A stretch of 64,000 bases of DNA from Paradevosia sp036499825 (GTDB lineage: Bacteria; Pseudomonadota; Alphaproteobacteria; Rhizobiales; Devosiaceae): NCBI GenBank assembly GCA_036499825.1, contig DASYCZ010000026.1:744001-808000 (forward strand), written 5' to 3'. The notes under the pieces were generated by a model. The model saw only the letters and a list, made by a program, of their open reading frames with translations. It ran no database searches and was not told the origin of the DNA. The stretch's first letter is position 1, and each line of letters opens with the position of its first letter. Both the position numbers and the translations under genes were made by a program. Of this stretch, positions 1 through 11,078 are shown one piece after another.

Positions 1-63
1 CTTGGCAACGATGCGGCCGATGGCCTTCAGTTTTTCAAGTTCTTCTTCGGTGGTGATCGTCAT
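1..63 (-). CDS. map: Type I methionine aminopeptidase, N-terminal fragment (cut by window edge)
   Basis: Only the first 21 codons are inside the window. They read MTITTEEELEKLKAIGRIVA followed by Lys, the usual beginning of bacterial type I methionine aminopeptidase, which removes the initiator Met from nascent proteins. The ATG overlaps the pgi stop codon as ATGA, so translation is probably coupled to pgi. No catalytic residue is visible because the metal-binding domain lies beyond the edge. The call rests on the E-L-x-x-L-K-x-I-G-R-I-V-A start pattern alone, so it is good but not certain. Confidence 0.7.
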   Translation of the reverse strand, partial: MTITTEEELEKLKAIGRIVAK

Positions 64-1697
64 TGTTTCAGCTGATGGAAATATGCCAGCAGACCGCGCG
101 TCGAACTGTCGTGATCGTCGGAAGCGCCGCCTTCCACGGCGGGCAGCAACGCCTTGGCCAATTGCTTGCCCAGTTCCACGCCCCACTGATCAAACGAATC
201 GACGTTCCAGATGACGCCCTGCACGAAGACCTTGTGCTCGTAGAGCGCTACCAGCGCGCCGAGGGTTTCCGGCGTGAGCCTGGAATACATGATGGTGTTC
301 GATGGCCGGTTGCCCGGGAAGATCTTGTGCGGGGTCAGCGCCTTCATCGCTTCCTTGTCGAGCCCCTGGGCTTTCAGTTCGGCCGCCACTTCGTCCTCGG
401 TCTTGCCCAGCATCAGGGCTTCCGATTGCGCCAGGACGTTCGCCACGAGCTTGGCGTGGTGCGGCGGCAGATGTTCATGCGGGTTGGCGGCGATCAGGAA
501 GTCACAGGGAATGACGTCGGTGCCCTGGTGGATCAATTGATAGAACGAGTGCTGCCCGACGGTGCCAGGCTCACCCCAGACGATCGGGCCGGTGGACCAG
601 TTCACAGCCTTGCCGCCAAGCGTCACGGACTTGCCGTTGCTCTCCATGTCCTGTTGCTGCAGATAGGCCGTGAAGCGGCTCAACCGCTGATCATAGGGCA
701 GCACAGCCTGGGTCGAGAATCCCCAGACATTGCGATACCAAACACCCAGCATGCCCATGATCACGGGCAGGTTGTTTTCCAGGGGCGTCGCCAGGAAGTG
801 CTCGTCCATGGCCGCGGCGCCCTTGAGGAACTTTTCGAAGTTCTCGAAGCCGACGGCGATGGCGACGGACAGGCCGATGGCTGACCAAACCGAATAACGT
901 CCCCCCACCCAGTCCCAGAAACCAAAGATACGGTCGGGCTGGATGCCGAAAGCCGCGCAGGCCGGCAGATTGGTCGACAGCGCCGCGAAGTGTTCCTTCA
1001 CGGCCGCGTCGCCCATTGCGTCGGCGATCCATTTCCGCGCCGAATTAGCATTGGTCATGGTCTCGTCGGTGGTGAAGGTCTTGGAGGCGACGATGAACAG
1101 CGTCCGCTTCGGGTCGAGGCGCTTCAGCGTGTCGTGCATATGGGCGCCGTCGACATTGGAGACGTAATGCGCACGCAGATCGGCGCGCGTATAGGGCTCC
1201 AGCGCCAGCGTCACCATCGCCGGCCCCAGGTCCGAGCCCCCGATGCCGATGTTGACCACATCGGTGAACTGCTCGCCACCGTGACCGCGGACGGTGCCGT
1301 CACGTACCTGACCGGAAAACACTCCCATCCTGGCGAGCGTTTCGCGTATGTCGGGCATCACGTTTTTGCCGTCGACCATTACGGGCTTGTCGCCCTGGTA
1401 GCGCAGGGCCATGTGCTCGACGGCGCGCCCCTCGCTGACATTGATGTGTTCGCCGGCCCACATGGCGTCGCGCCGGCCTTCCACGTCGACCGAGCGGGCG
1501 AACTGCAGCAGCGCCGCCATTGTGTCTTCGTCGATGCGGTTCTTGGAATAGTCGAGAAGGATATCGCCGGCCTTGGCCGAGAACCGCGAGAAGCGGTTGG
1601 GCTCGTCCCGGAACAACTCCCGCATCGTGGTCTGCTTCAGACGCTTCCTGTGCTCTTCCAACGCGGCGAAGGCCGCCTTGCGTCCCGACTTGGCCAT
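60..1697 (-). CDS. pgi: Glucose-6-phosphate isomerase
   Basis: This is a 545-residue enzyme that interconverts glucose-6-phosphate and fructose-6-phosphate in the cytoplasm, at the branch point of glycolysis, gluconeogenesis and the pentose phosphate route. The length is normal for bacterial Pgi. Visible family signatures are GIGGSDLGPAMV near residue 150, GGRYSVWSAIGLSVAI near 265, GQHSFYQLIHQGTDVIPCDF near 380, and the C-terminal signature GVELGKQLAKAL near 510. The ATG is preceded by an AAAGGACGG ribosome-binding site. It sits 25 bases after tgt and overlaps map by four bases, so all three are likely one transcript. Confidence 0.97.
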   Translation of the reverse strand: MAKSGRKAAFAALEEHRKRLKQTTMRELFRDEPNRFSRFSAKAGDILLDYSKNRIDEDTMAALLQFARSVDVEGRRDAMWAGEHINVSEGRAVEHMALRYQGDKPVMVDGKNVMPDIRETLARMGVFSGQVRDGTVRGHGGEQFTDVVNIGIGGSDLGPAMVTLALEPYTRADLRAHYVSNVDGAHMHDTLKRLDPKRTLFIVASKTFTTDETMTNANSARKWIADAMGDAAVKEHFAALSTNLPACAAFGIQPDRIFGFWDWVGGRYSVWSAIGLSVAIAVGFENFEKFLKGAAAMDEHFLATPLENNLPVIMGMLGVWYRNVWGFSTQAVLPYDQRLSRFTAYLQQQDMESNGKSVTLGGKAVNWSTGPIVWGEPGTVGQHSFYQLIHQGTDVIPCDFLIAANPHEHLPPHHAKLVANVLAQSEALMLGKTEDEVAAELKAQGLDKEAMKALTPHKIFPGNRPSNTIMYSRLTPETLGALVALYEHKVFVQGVIWNVDSFDQWGVELGKQLAKALLPAVEGGASDDHDSSTRGLLAYFHQLKQ

Positions 1698-1722
1698 GCT
1701 GTCCGTCCTTTGACGTTATTGT

Positions 1723-2850
1723 TCAGAGCGTCGGCAGGTCGCCACGCTCCCATCCGGCGCGCGTTTCCATCATGTAGTCCGCATAGCGGCCTGCCGTGAT
1801 GGCGTCGCGGGCGCCGACGACCAGTTCTTGATAATAGCTGAGGTTCATCTGCGAAAGGATCATGGCGCCCAAAATCTCTTCCGTCCTTACCAGATGGTGC
1901 AGGTAGGCGCGCGAGAAGCGCCGGCAGTTGGGATTGGGCGATTCCCCGTCGATCGGCCGCGAGTCATCCTTATGGCGGGCATTCTTCAGATTGATGACGC
2001 CGAACCGCGAATAGACATGGCCATGACGTCCGGCGCGGGTGGGATGCACGCAGTCGAACATGTCGATACCGCGGGCGATGCCGCCCAGGAGATCGTCCGG
2101 CTTGCCGACACCCATCAGATAGCGCGGCCGATCGACCGGCAACTGGGGGCAGATCTCGTCGAGAATCCGGAACATCACTTCCTGCGGCTCGCCTACCGCC
2201 AGGCCGCCCACCGCATAGCCATCGAACCCGATGGATTGCAGACCTGCGGCCGACTTCGCCCGCAGCCGCGCATCGTCGCCGCCCTGCACGATGCCAAACA
2301 GCGCCCGGTTCTGCTGGTTGGCGAAGGCCGCCTTCGACCGGTCGGCCCAGCGCAGCGACAGCTCCATCGCGCGCTCCATCTCCCTGGGTTCCGCCGGCAG
2401 GGCGATGCACTCATCGAGCTGCATGATGATATCGCTGTCGAGCAGCGTCTGAATCTCGATGGACCGCTCCGGCGTCAGGCTGTGAGCCGAGCCATCGATA
2501 TGGGAGCGGAAGGTCACGCCCTTTTCGTCTAGCTTGCGCAGCTTGGCCAGCGACATCACCTGGAATCCGCCGCTGTCGGTGAGGATGGGACGCGGCCAAT
2601 CCATGAAGGTGTGCAGCCCGCCCAGCGATGCCACCCGTTCGGCGCCCGGCCGCAACATCAGGTGATAGGTGTTGCCCAAAAGGATATCGGCGCCGGTCTC
2701 TCGCACCTGCTCGGGGTACATGGCCTTCACCGTGGCGGCAGTGCCCACCGGCATGAATGCCGGCGTGCGTATCTCGCCGCGTGGCGTATCGATCTGGCCG
2801 CGGCGGGCATTCCCGTCGGTGGCAGTAAGAGTGAATGTGACTTGCTTCAC
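1723..2850 (-). CDS. tgt: tRNA-guanine transglycosylase with an apparently lost zinc site
   Basis: Tgt exchanges guanine 34 of GUN-anticodon tRNAs for the queuosine precursor preQ1. The 375-residue protein has the family TIM-barrel motifs: TDSGGFQVMSL with Asp92, QLDECIALP near 145, GIVQGG near 187, and FDCVHPTRAGRHGHVYSR with Asp266, the expected nucleophile. The zinc motif CxCxxC plus a distant His, usual in this family, is changed. Only Cys309 remains, with Ser304, Asn306 and Met335 at the other three positions. The start is a GTG whose bases overlap the queA stop as GTGA. The position next to queA, the following pathway step, supports the call. Confidence 0.95.
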   Translation of the reverse strand: MKQVTFTLTATDGNARRGQIDTPRGEIRTPAFMPVGTAATVKAMYPEQVRETGADILLGNTYHLMLRPGAERVASLGGLHTFMDWPRPILTDSGGFQVMSLAKLRKLDEKGVTFRSHIDGSAHSLTPERSIEIQTLLDSDIIMQLDECIALPAEPREMERAMELSLRWADRSKAAFANQQNRALFGIVQGGDDARLRAKSAAGLQSIGFDGYAVGGLAVGEPQEVMFRILDEICPQLPVDRPRYLMGVGKPDDLLGGIARGIDMFDCVHPTRAGRHGHVYSRFGVINLKNARHKDDSRPIDGESPNPNCRRFSRAYLHHLVRTEEILGAMILSQMNLSYYQELVVGARDAITAGRYADYMMETRAGWERGDLPTL

Positions 2851-3932
2851 GCGTCTTCTTCTTCATCTTCCGGAGGCGCGCGGAATAGCAGGGAAGCGTC
2901 GCCATAGGAATAGAAGCGATAGTCGTCCTCGATGGCGTGGATGTAGGCCGTGCGCATGGTGTCGAGACCGGAGAATGCGCTGACCAGCATGAACAGCGTC
3001 GAGCGTGGCAGATGGAAGTTGGTCATCAAGAGGTCGACGACGCGGAACTTGAAGCCTGGCGTGATGAAGATGGAGGTGTCGCCGGCAAATGGCTCCAGCG
3101 TGCCGGTGGCCCGGGCGGCGCTCTCCAGCAGCCGCAGGCTGGTGGTGCCCACGGCGACGACACGGCCGCCCTTCGACTGTGCGGCCTTGATGCGTTCGGA
3201 CGTTGCCTGGTCGATGGTGCCCCATTCGGCATGCATGGCGTGGTCGTCGGTATCCTCGACCTTGACGGGGAGAAACGTCCCTGCCCCGACATGCAGAGTC
3301 ACCCGTTCGAAGCCGACGCCTTTGTCCGAGAGTTTTTGCAGCAGCATCTCGGTGAAATGCAGCCCCGCCGTCGGCGCCGCCACTGCGCCGTCATGGGCGG
3401 CATAGACGGTCTGGTAGTCGATTTCGTCGCGCGCCTCGACCTTGCGCTTGGAGCCGATATAGGGCGGCAGCGGCATGGCGCCGTGTGATTTTATGGCCTC
3501 ATCCAGCTCGGCGCCACCAATGTCGAATTCCAGCGTCACCTCACCCGTATCGCCTTTGCCGGTCACGGTCGCCAGCAGCGGCTCCTGCTCGCCATTGCCG
3601 AGTTCGAGCCGGTCGAGCACCGACAGGCGCTTTGCCGGGCGGGCAAAGGCACGCCAGGTATGGGCGTCGTCACGCTTGTGAAGGTTGAATGAAATGCTGG
3701 CGCGGTTGTCGCCGCGAATGCGCATGCCGCGCAGGTCGGCCGGCAGGACCTTGGTGTCGTTGACGACCAGCACGTCGCCGGCCTGCAGGATATCGAGGAG
3801 GTCGGTGACCACACGATCGGCGAGTGCTTCGCCGGGCTTCACCACCAGCAGGCGCGCGGCGTCGCGGGGCTCGACCGGATGCAGCGCAATGCGCTCTTCG
3901 GGAAGGTCGAAATCGAATTCGTCGACGCGCAT
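2847..3932 (-). CDS. queA: S-adenosylmethionine:tRNA ribosyltransferase-isomerase
   Basis: QueA transfers and isomerises the ribosyl group of S-adenosylmethionine onto preQ1 in tRNA, giving epoxyqueuosine. I take the start at the ATG of MRVDEFDFDLPEERIALHP, the usual N-terminus, which gives 361 residues. The open frame runs 80 codons further upstream, but that part is unlike QueA and overlaps the next gene. Family motifs include DVLVVNDTKVLPADLRG near 60, AAPTAGLHFTEMLL near 185, GAGTFLPVK near 210 and TNFHLPRSTLFMLVSAFSG near 320. It is immediately upstream of tgt with a four-base overlap, so both queuosine genes are co-translated. Confidence 0.97.
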   Translation of the reverse strand: MRVDEFDFDLPEERIALHPVEPRDAARLLVVKPGEALADRVVTDLLDILQAGDVLVVNDTKVLPADLRGMRIRGDNRASISFNLHKRDDAHTWRAFARPAKRLSVLDRLELGNGEQEPLLATVTGKGDTGEVTLEFDIGGAELDEAIKSHGAMPLPPYIGSKRKVEARDEIDYQTVYAAHDGAVAAPTAGLHFTEMLLQKLSDKGVGFERVTLHVGAGTFLPVKVEDTDDHAMHAEWGTIDQATSERIKAAQSKGGRVVAVGTTSLRLLESAARATGTLEPFAGDTSIFITPGFKFRVVDLLMTNFHLPRSTLFMLVSAFSGLDTMRTAYIHAIEDDYRFYSYGDASLLFRAPPEDEEEDA

Positions 3933-3934
3933 GT

Positions 3935-4393
3935 TCAGAAAACCCGGATGAGTACCGCACCGGCAACGAGCAACACTGCTCCAGCGATCCGTCCTAGTGA
4001 AATTTCGCGTACGGCCAGGTTGAGAACACCGATCCGGTCGAGAACGATGCCGGCCAGCAACTGTCCGGCCACCGACAGGCCCATCACGGCTGCAGCGCCG
4101 ATCCTGGGCGTCAGCAGAATGGAACTGGTGACATAGACCGTGCCCAGGCACCCGCCGGCAAAATACAGCCACGGAGCGGGAGCCAACCAGGCGATGCTGG
4201 CGCCCTGTACGCGCAGAACGATAAGGCCGACGACGATCAGAACGATCGCGCCGGCCAGAAACGAGATGGCCGCGGCGGCAATGGGAAAACCGAGGTCACG
4301 CCCGAGTTGCGCGTTGATGGGCGCCTGCACCGCGATGCAGGCGCCGGCCACAACGCCGAGCAGTGACCAGAGGAGAACGTCCATCGACCGCAC
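3935..4393 (-). CDS. DMT-family inner-membrane protein, YdcZ/DUF606 type
   Basis: A 152-residue, strongly hydrophobic protein with five predicted membrane segments and the N-terminal pattern of the DUF606/YdcZ branch of the drug/metabolite transporter superfamily (QAPINAQLGRDLG after the first helix, then a Gly-rich CLGTVYVTSSILLTPRIGAA segment). Family members are half-length DMT proteins that probably act as dimers. The substrate is unknown and nothing here reveals it. I chose a GTG start because AAGGAG lies five bases upstream, over the stop of the cyclophilin gene. An ATG three codons downstream is the alternative. It ends two bases before the queA start. Confidence 0.8.
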   Translation of the reverse strand: MRSMDVLLWSLLGVVAGACIAVQAPINAQLGRDLGFPIAAAAISFLAGAIVLIVVGLIVLRVQGASIAWLAPAPWLYFAGGCLGTVYVTSSILLTPRIGAAAVMGLSVAGQLLAGIVLDRIGVLNLAVREISLGRIAGAVLLVAGAVLIRVF

Positions 4394-4402
4394 GCGTACT
4401 CC

Positions 4403-4879
4403 TTACGCGACGTCAGCCGCCACCTTGACGGACAGCATCTTGTCCGGATCACGCACGGGTTCGCCGCGCTTGATCTGATCGACGTTTTCCATGCCTTCGA
4501 TGACCTTGCCCCAAACCGTGTACTGGCGATCAAGGAAACGGGCGTCGTCGAAGACGATGAAGAACTGCGAATTGGCGCTGTCCGGGTTCTGCGCGCGTGC
4601 CATTGAGGTCGTGCCTCGAACATGTGGCTCGGCGTTGAACTCCTGCTTCAGGTTCGGATACTTGGAAGAACCCGTGCCAGTACCGGTCGGATCGCCGGTC
4701 TGGGCCATGAAGCCGTCGATCACGCGATGGAAGACGATGCCGTCGTAAAACCCCTCGCGGGCCAGCTTCTTGATATGGGCCACGTGGTTCGGCGCCAGGT
4801 CGGGCCGCATGGCAACGACGACCCTGCCCTTGGTGGTTTCGATGATCAGGGTATTTTCGGGATCGGCATAGTCAGCCAT
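4403..4879 (-). CDS. ppiB: Cytoplasmic peptidyl-prolyl cis-trans isomerase (cyclophilin)
   Basis: A 158-residue cyclophilin without a signal peptide, so presumably cytoplasmic; it speeds cis-trans isomerisation at Xaa-Pro bonds. Core motifs are present: GFYDGIVFHRVIDGFMAQTGDP (Arg of FHRV is the catalytic residue), then MARAQNPDSANSQFFI and WGKVIEGMENVD. A ribosome-binding site, AAAGGAG, lies seven bases before the ATG. It follows a periplasmic paralogue in the same operon. The shared segment FHRVIDGFMAQTGDPTGTG in both shows that the pair arose by duplication. Confidence 0.94.
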   Translation of the reverse strand: MADYADPENTLIIETTKGRVVVAMRPDLAPNHVAHIKKLAREGFYDGIVFHRVIDGFMAQTGDPTGTGTGSSKYPNLKQEFNAEPHVRGTTSMARAQNPDSANSQFFIVFDDARFLDRQYTVWGKVIEGMENVDQIKRGEPVRDPDKMLSVKVAADVA

Positions 4880-4904
4880 CGGATGCTCCTTTTATGCAAT
4901 CGAC

Positions 4905-5489
4905 TTATTTGTATTCGATCTTGGCCGACACGATCTTGTCGGGATCGGTGACCATGCCGTTATTGGCTTGGTCGCCCTTCTTGATGTCGTCGACGAATTC
5001 CATGCCCGACACGACCTTACCGAAGACGGTATACTGGCCGTTGAGAGACGAGCCCTCATCGAACATGATAAAAAACTGCGAATTGGCACTATTGGGATCG
5101 CTGGTGCGAGCGGCGCCCACCGTGCCGCGCACGAAAGGTTCCTTGGAGAACTCGGCCGGCAGGTCGGGCATGGTCGAGCCACCCATGCCGGTACCCGTCG
5201 GATCGCCGGTCTGGGCCATGAAGCCGTCGATCACGCGATGAAAGACGATGCCATCGTAGAAATGCTGATCGGTCAGCGTCACGATGCGCTCGACCTGCTT
5301 GGGCGCCAGCTTGGGCTCGAGCTCGATGTCGACCGTGCCATCCTTGAGCTGCAGCAGCAGGTGCGGGGTACCGGTTTCGGCGGCGGTGGCCGTCGTCACC
5401 GTCGCCGTAAGGCTGGTGAACAGGGCGACAGCGGCGAATGCAAAGATGCCGATGATGCGATCGGCGCGGCTGATAGCGACAGCGCTCAT
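4905..5489 (-). CDS. Exported peptidyl-prolyl cis-trans isomerase (cyclophilin)
   Basis: A 194-residue cyclophilin with an N-terminal hydrophobic stretch (FAFAAVALFTSLTATVTTATAAE) that looks like a signal peptide cleaved after Ala-Xaa-Ala near residue 37, so it should work in the periplasm on proline isomerisation. The catalytic core FYDGIVFHRVIDGFMAQ and the SANSQFFIMFDEG loop are intact. Its ATG overlaps the coaD stop as ATGA. The cytoplasmic paralogue follows 25 bases downstream. Confidence 0.93.
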   Translation of the reverse strand: MSAVAISRADRIIGIFAFAAVALFTSLTATVTTATAAETGTPHLLLQLKDGTVDIELEPKLAPKQVERIVTLTDQHFYDGIVFHRVIDGFMAQTGDPTGTGMGGSTMPDLPAEFSKEPFVRGTVGAARTSDPNSANSQFFIMFDEGSSLNGQYTVFGKVVSGMEFVDDIKKGDQANNGMVTDPDKIVSAKIEYK

Positions 5490-5977
5490 TTGTTTTTCAA
5501 AGCCTTGAGAACTATGGGTGGAACGAAGGCGGCGATGTCGCCGCCCATCTCTGCGATCTGGCGCACAAGTGTGGCGGAGATGTGCCGTACATGCGGACTG
5601 GACGGTACGAACACCGTCTGCAGATCGGGCGCCATCTGGGCATTCATGCCCACCATCTGCATTTCATAATTGTAATCGGTGGTGTCGCGCAGGCCGCGAA
5701 TGATCAGCTTGGCGCCGAACTGCCGCGCCGCCTGCACCATCAGGCCAGCGAATTCGACGACCTCGATTTCGGTGTCTGTGCGCTTGCCGATCGGCTCCAC
5801 GGTCTGGCGCAGCAACGCCATGCGGTCTTCATGCGCGAACAGCGGACTCTTGGAATGATGGGTGCCGACGCCCACGATAAGCTTGTCGACCAGCTTGCCG
5901 GATCGCTCGATGACGTCGAGATGGCCGTTGGTCACCGGATCGAATGATCCGGGATAAAACCCGACTAGCCTCGTCAT
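5486..5977 (-). CDS. coaD: Phosphopantetheine adenylyltransferase
   Basis: CoaD transfers AMP from ATP to 4'-phosphopantetheine, giving dephospho-CoA, the penultimate step of coenzyme A synthesis. The protein is 163 residues from the ATG of MTRLVGFYPGSFDPVTNGHLD. The upstream in-frame extension lacks family similarity. The nucleotidyltransferase T/HxGH motif is in PVTNGHLDVIERS, and AKLIIRGLRDTTDYNYEMQM near residue 85 is the conserved substrate-binding segment. It overlaps the downstream signal-peptide cyclophilin by four bases. Confidence 0.97.
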   Translation of the reverse strand: MTRLVGFYPGSFDPVTNGHLDVIERSGKLVDKLIVGVGTHHSKSPLFAHEDRMALLRQTVEPIGKRTDTEIEVVEFAGLMVQAARQFGAKLIIRGLRDTTDYNYEMQMVGMNAQMAPDLQTVFVPSSPHVRHISATLVRQIAEMGGDIAAFVPPIVLKALKNK

Positions 5978-6017
5978 CGCCGCCTCCGCCGGTCGGTTGT
6001 AATTGGCGGGGTTTGTG

Positions 6018-6644
6018 TCACGCCTGATGCTGCAAGGCAAGCCAGACGGCCGCCACGATCAGGATGATGCCGGCGCCCTGGTTCACACGGCGCCCCGCTG
6101 TACTGCCGAGCTTTTCGCGGGCGGTGACGCCGAGCAACAGCCACAGGCTGTCGGTTACGGCCGCGATCGCCATCTCGATGAGGCCAAGTACTATAACCTG
6201 CGGCACCGCAGGATGGGTCGTATCGACGAACTGCGGCAGGAAGGCTCCGAAGAACAGGAATGCCTTGGGATTGGTCCAGGTGACCAGGAAACCGGCGACG
6301 ATGTGGCTGAACGCGCCCCGATTGTCGTCGCCCGCCACCTTCAGCGTCGGCCGGGTGAACAGAAAGCGGATGCCGAGATAGATCAGGTAGATCACGCCGG
6401 CGTATTTGATCCAGTCGAACGCCGCCGCGATGACACTACGCACCAGTTCGAGCGCCACTGCCACCAGCACCACCATGCAGAAGCGGCCGATCTGTACCCC
6501 TAGCTCGGTCTGCAGCCCGGCCCGAAAACCTCGCGCCAGACCCGCGCTCACCACCGCCGATACGGCAGAGCCCGGAATGATGCAGATGACGAAAGCGGCG
6601 ACGAGGAAGGAAAACAGCGTCGGCAGGTCGGTCAGGGTCGTCAA
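6018..6644 (-). CDS. LysE/RhtB-family amino-acid exporter (copy 1)
   Basis: A 208-residue membrane protein of the LysE/RhtB translocator family, which exports amino acids or homoserine-type compounds. About six hydrophobic segments are visible, with the family motif near the N-terminus (ICIIPGSAVSAVVSAGLARG, where most members have PGP rather than PGS) and TWTNPKAFLFFGAFLPQFVD in the middle. I choose a TTG start because it forms a TTGA overlap with the acetyltransferase stop and gives the usual family length; the longer frame has no suitable start. It is a paralogue of the LysE gene on the other side of the acetyltransferase. Confidence 0.85.
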   Translation of the reverse strand: MTTLTDLPTLFSFLVAAFVICIIPGSAVSAVVSAGLARGFRAGLQTELGVQIGRFCMVVLVAVALELVRSVIAAAFDWIKYAGVIYLIYLGIRFLFTRPTLKVAGDDNRGAFSHIVAGFLVTWTNPKAFLFFGAFLPQFVDTTHPAVPQVIVLGLIEMAIAAVTDSLWLLLGVTAREKLGSTAGRRVNQGAGIILIVAAVWLALQHQA

Positions 6645-7381
6645 AGCAGGTGTCGCATCCAAAGGTTGGGCTCGGTATAGACCGCCTCGTCGCGATCGAT
6701 ATCGACCACGAGCGGCGCCAATCCGCCCGCGAACCCATATAGACCGCTTTCGGGAAACGTAAGCCCCGTCCATTGCTGCCAGGCACTAATATTTCCCGGT
6801 ATCCGCATCGAACAGGGCGCTGTCTTCACGATGCTTGCACCGAGGCGCCAATGTGTCCTGATCCAGGGATCGAAGGGCGTTCCATCGCCACGGGTCCAGC
6901 CGCAATAGCGCTCGAAATCCTGCAAGGGGTAGTCGGCCTTGCGCGTCGGCCGTACCGGCGCCACCAGAGCGGTCAGGCCAGCATGGTTGGCCGCCTGTTT
7001 CATTGCGCCCAGCATCTGCTCGGCCAGTCCGGCGCCGCGATGGTTTGGAGCGATGACAATGGAAAGAGCCGATAGCGCGTTGGTCTCCAGCCCGGCCCGC
7101 GTCGCCTCAACGCCGGCTTCGAGTACGGCGTCCCAGCCGTCGTTCGGCAATTCTTCGCCAGCGCGCCACATGAAGGGAATGGCATTGCCTTGCGCGATGA
7201 CCTGGCCATCCAGTTCTGCGATGGTCTGGAAACGGGCGAGCGGCGCTGTGTAAAGGGCTTCCCAATAGCGCGCCGATACCGGATCATGGAGCATGAAGGG
7301 CGGATAGGAAGCTGCCGTCAGGGCTTCCGCGCCGGCCAGGAGGTCGGGACGTTCGTCGGCACGCCAGAGCTTTATCGGCAC
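6641..7381 (-). CDS. GNAT-family N-acetyltransferase
   Basis: A 246-residue protein with the acetyl-CoA binding motif of GNAT enzymes, IAPNHRGAGLAEQMLGAMK near residue 112 (R/Q-x-x-G-x-G/A pattern), preceded by a beta-strand SALSIV. The substrate is not known. The C-terminal half is longer than in a minimal GNAT and contains a Trp-rich stretch. The start is GTG, five bases after the upstream LysE gene, and the stop overlaps the downstream LysE start. This suggests that acetylation and export act on related small molecules, but that is inference. Confidence 0.8.
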   Translation of the reverse strand: MPIKLWRADERPDLLAGAEALTAASYPPFMLHDPVSARYWEALYTAPLARFQTIAELDGQVIAQGNAIPFMWRAGEELPNDGWDAVLEAGVEATRAGLETNALSALSIVIAPNHRGAGLAEQMLGAMKQAANHAGLTALVAPVRPTRKADYPLQDFERYCGWTRGDGTPFDPWIRTHWRLGASIVKTAPCSMRIPGNISAWQQWTGLTFPESGLYGFAGGLAPLVVDIDRDEAVYTEPNLWMRHLL

Positions 7382-7385
7382 GGCG

Positions 7386-8006
7386 TTACAAGCGCTTTTG
7401 CAATGCCAGCCACAAGCCGCCGCCGATCAGCACACCGCCTGAGATGCGGCTGACCAGCCGAACCCTCGCAGCGCTCAGCACGCCGCGCATCCGGCCCGCC
7501 AGGATCGCGTACATGCTGTCGGTGGAGCTGGCCAGCACCATGAAGATGAGGCCGAGCACAATGATCTGATGAAAGGCCGGTTGCGTGCGGTCGACGAATT
7601 GCGGCAGCAGCGCGCCGAGGAAAATCAGCGCCTTGGGGTTGGACCAGATGACGAAGAACCCCTGCATGGCATCCTGCAGGGGTGTGCGGGCGGCAGTTCC
7701 CTGGCCTACCGGCAGGCTGCCGTCCGAACGCAGCATCTTGATGCCGATCCAGATGAGATAGGCGGCGCCAGCCAGCTTGATCCAGTCGAAGGCCCAGGCC
7801 ATGAAATTGACCACAGCCTCGAGCCCGCAGGCGACGACGATCACCATGGTCAGCATGCCGGCCTGGGTGCCGGCGATGTTCATGAGGCCCGCCTTGGTGC
7901 CGCGCGCCAGCGAGTTGGCCACGATGACGGTGACGGTCGGTCCCGGAACGATCGCCAGCAGGAAGCATGCGGTGACGTAGGTCAGCAGCGATGGCAGCGA
8001 AAACAT
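7386..8006 (-). CDS. LysE/RhtB-family amino-acid exporter (copy 2)
   Basis: A 206-residue LysE/RhtB exporter with the motif LLAIVPGPTVTVIVANSLARG at residues 17-37 and IWSNPKALIFLGALLPQFVD near 125. Six membrane segments are expected. The ATG of MFSLPSLLTYV gives the standard family length; the open frame upstream runs through the gyrA terminator and into the end of gyrA. It is followed without a gap by the acetyltransferase and the second exporter. The two LysE proteins share LPQFVD-x-T-x-P-A and IIVLGLI-like blocks, so they are probably tandem duplicates. Confidence 0.88.
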   Translation of the reverse strand: MFSLPSLLTYVTACFLLAIVPGPTVTVIVANSLARGTKAGLMNIAGTQAGMLTMVIVVACGLEAVVNFMAWAFDWIKLAGAAYLIWIGIKMLRSDGSLPVGQGTAARTPLQDAMQGFFVIWSNPKALIFLGALLPQFVDRTQPAFHQIIVLGLIFMVLASSTDSMYAILAGRMRGVLSAARVRLVSRISGGVLIGGGLWLALQKRL

Positions 8007-8056
8007 GGCTTTCCCCCGAAAGGGCCAGTGAAGCCATCTCTCGGGAGGAAAGGCAA

Positions 8057-8076
8057 GAGGGGCGAAATCGCCCCTC
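8057..8076 (-). terminator. Rho-independent terminator after gyrA
   Basis: On the minus strand the arms GAGGGGCG and CGCCCCTC form a perfect 8-bp stem with the loop ATTT, followed by TTGCCTTTCC. It begins three bases after the gyrA stop codon and separates gyrA from the LysE-GNAT-LysE genes. The T-tract is short, so strength is uncertain. Confidence 0.75.
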
Positions 8077-8079
8077 CCC

Positions 8080-10836
<2,757 letters not shown>

Positions 10837-11078
10837 TGAGCTGATTCTGTGTTGACCAACATGCCCATGATATAGGCGATTTCTACCGTAAACCCAAATC
10901 CGCGCCGGTGTTTCCCAACGCCAAATCGCCGCTTTTGTCGCGTTTTGGCCGCGGTCCCTAAAAAGCGTGCCGATTAGCAGTGGCGGAGTGGCGAAAATGA
11001 CCGGTGCGGCTGGACGCCGACCATGGTGGACCCTAGTAAATCGTCTCCCTTGATCTTTCCGTTGCGGAGTCGATTCTG

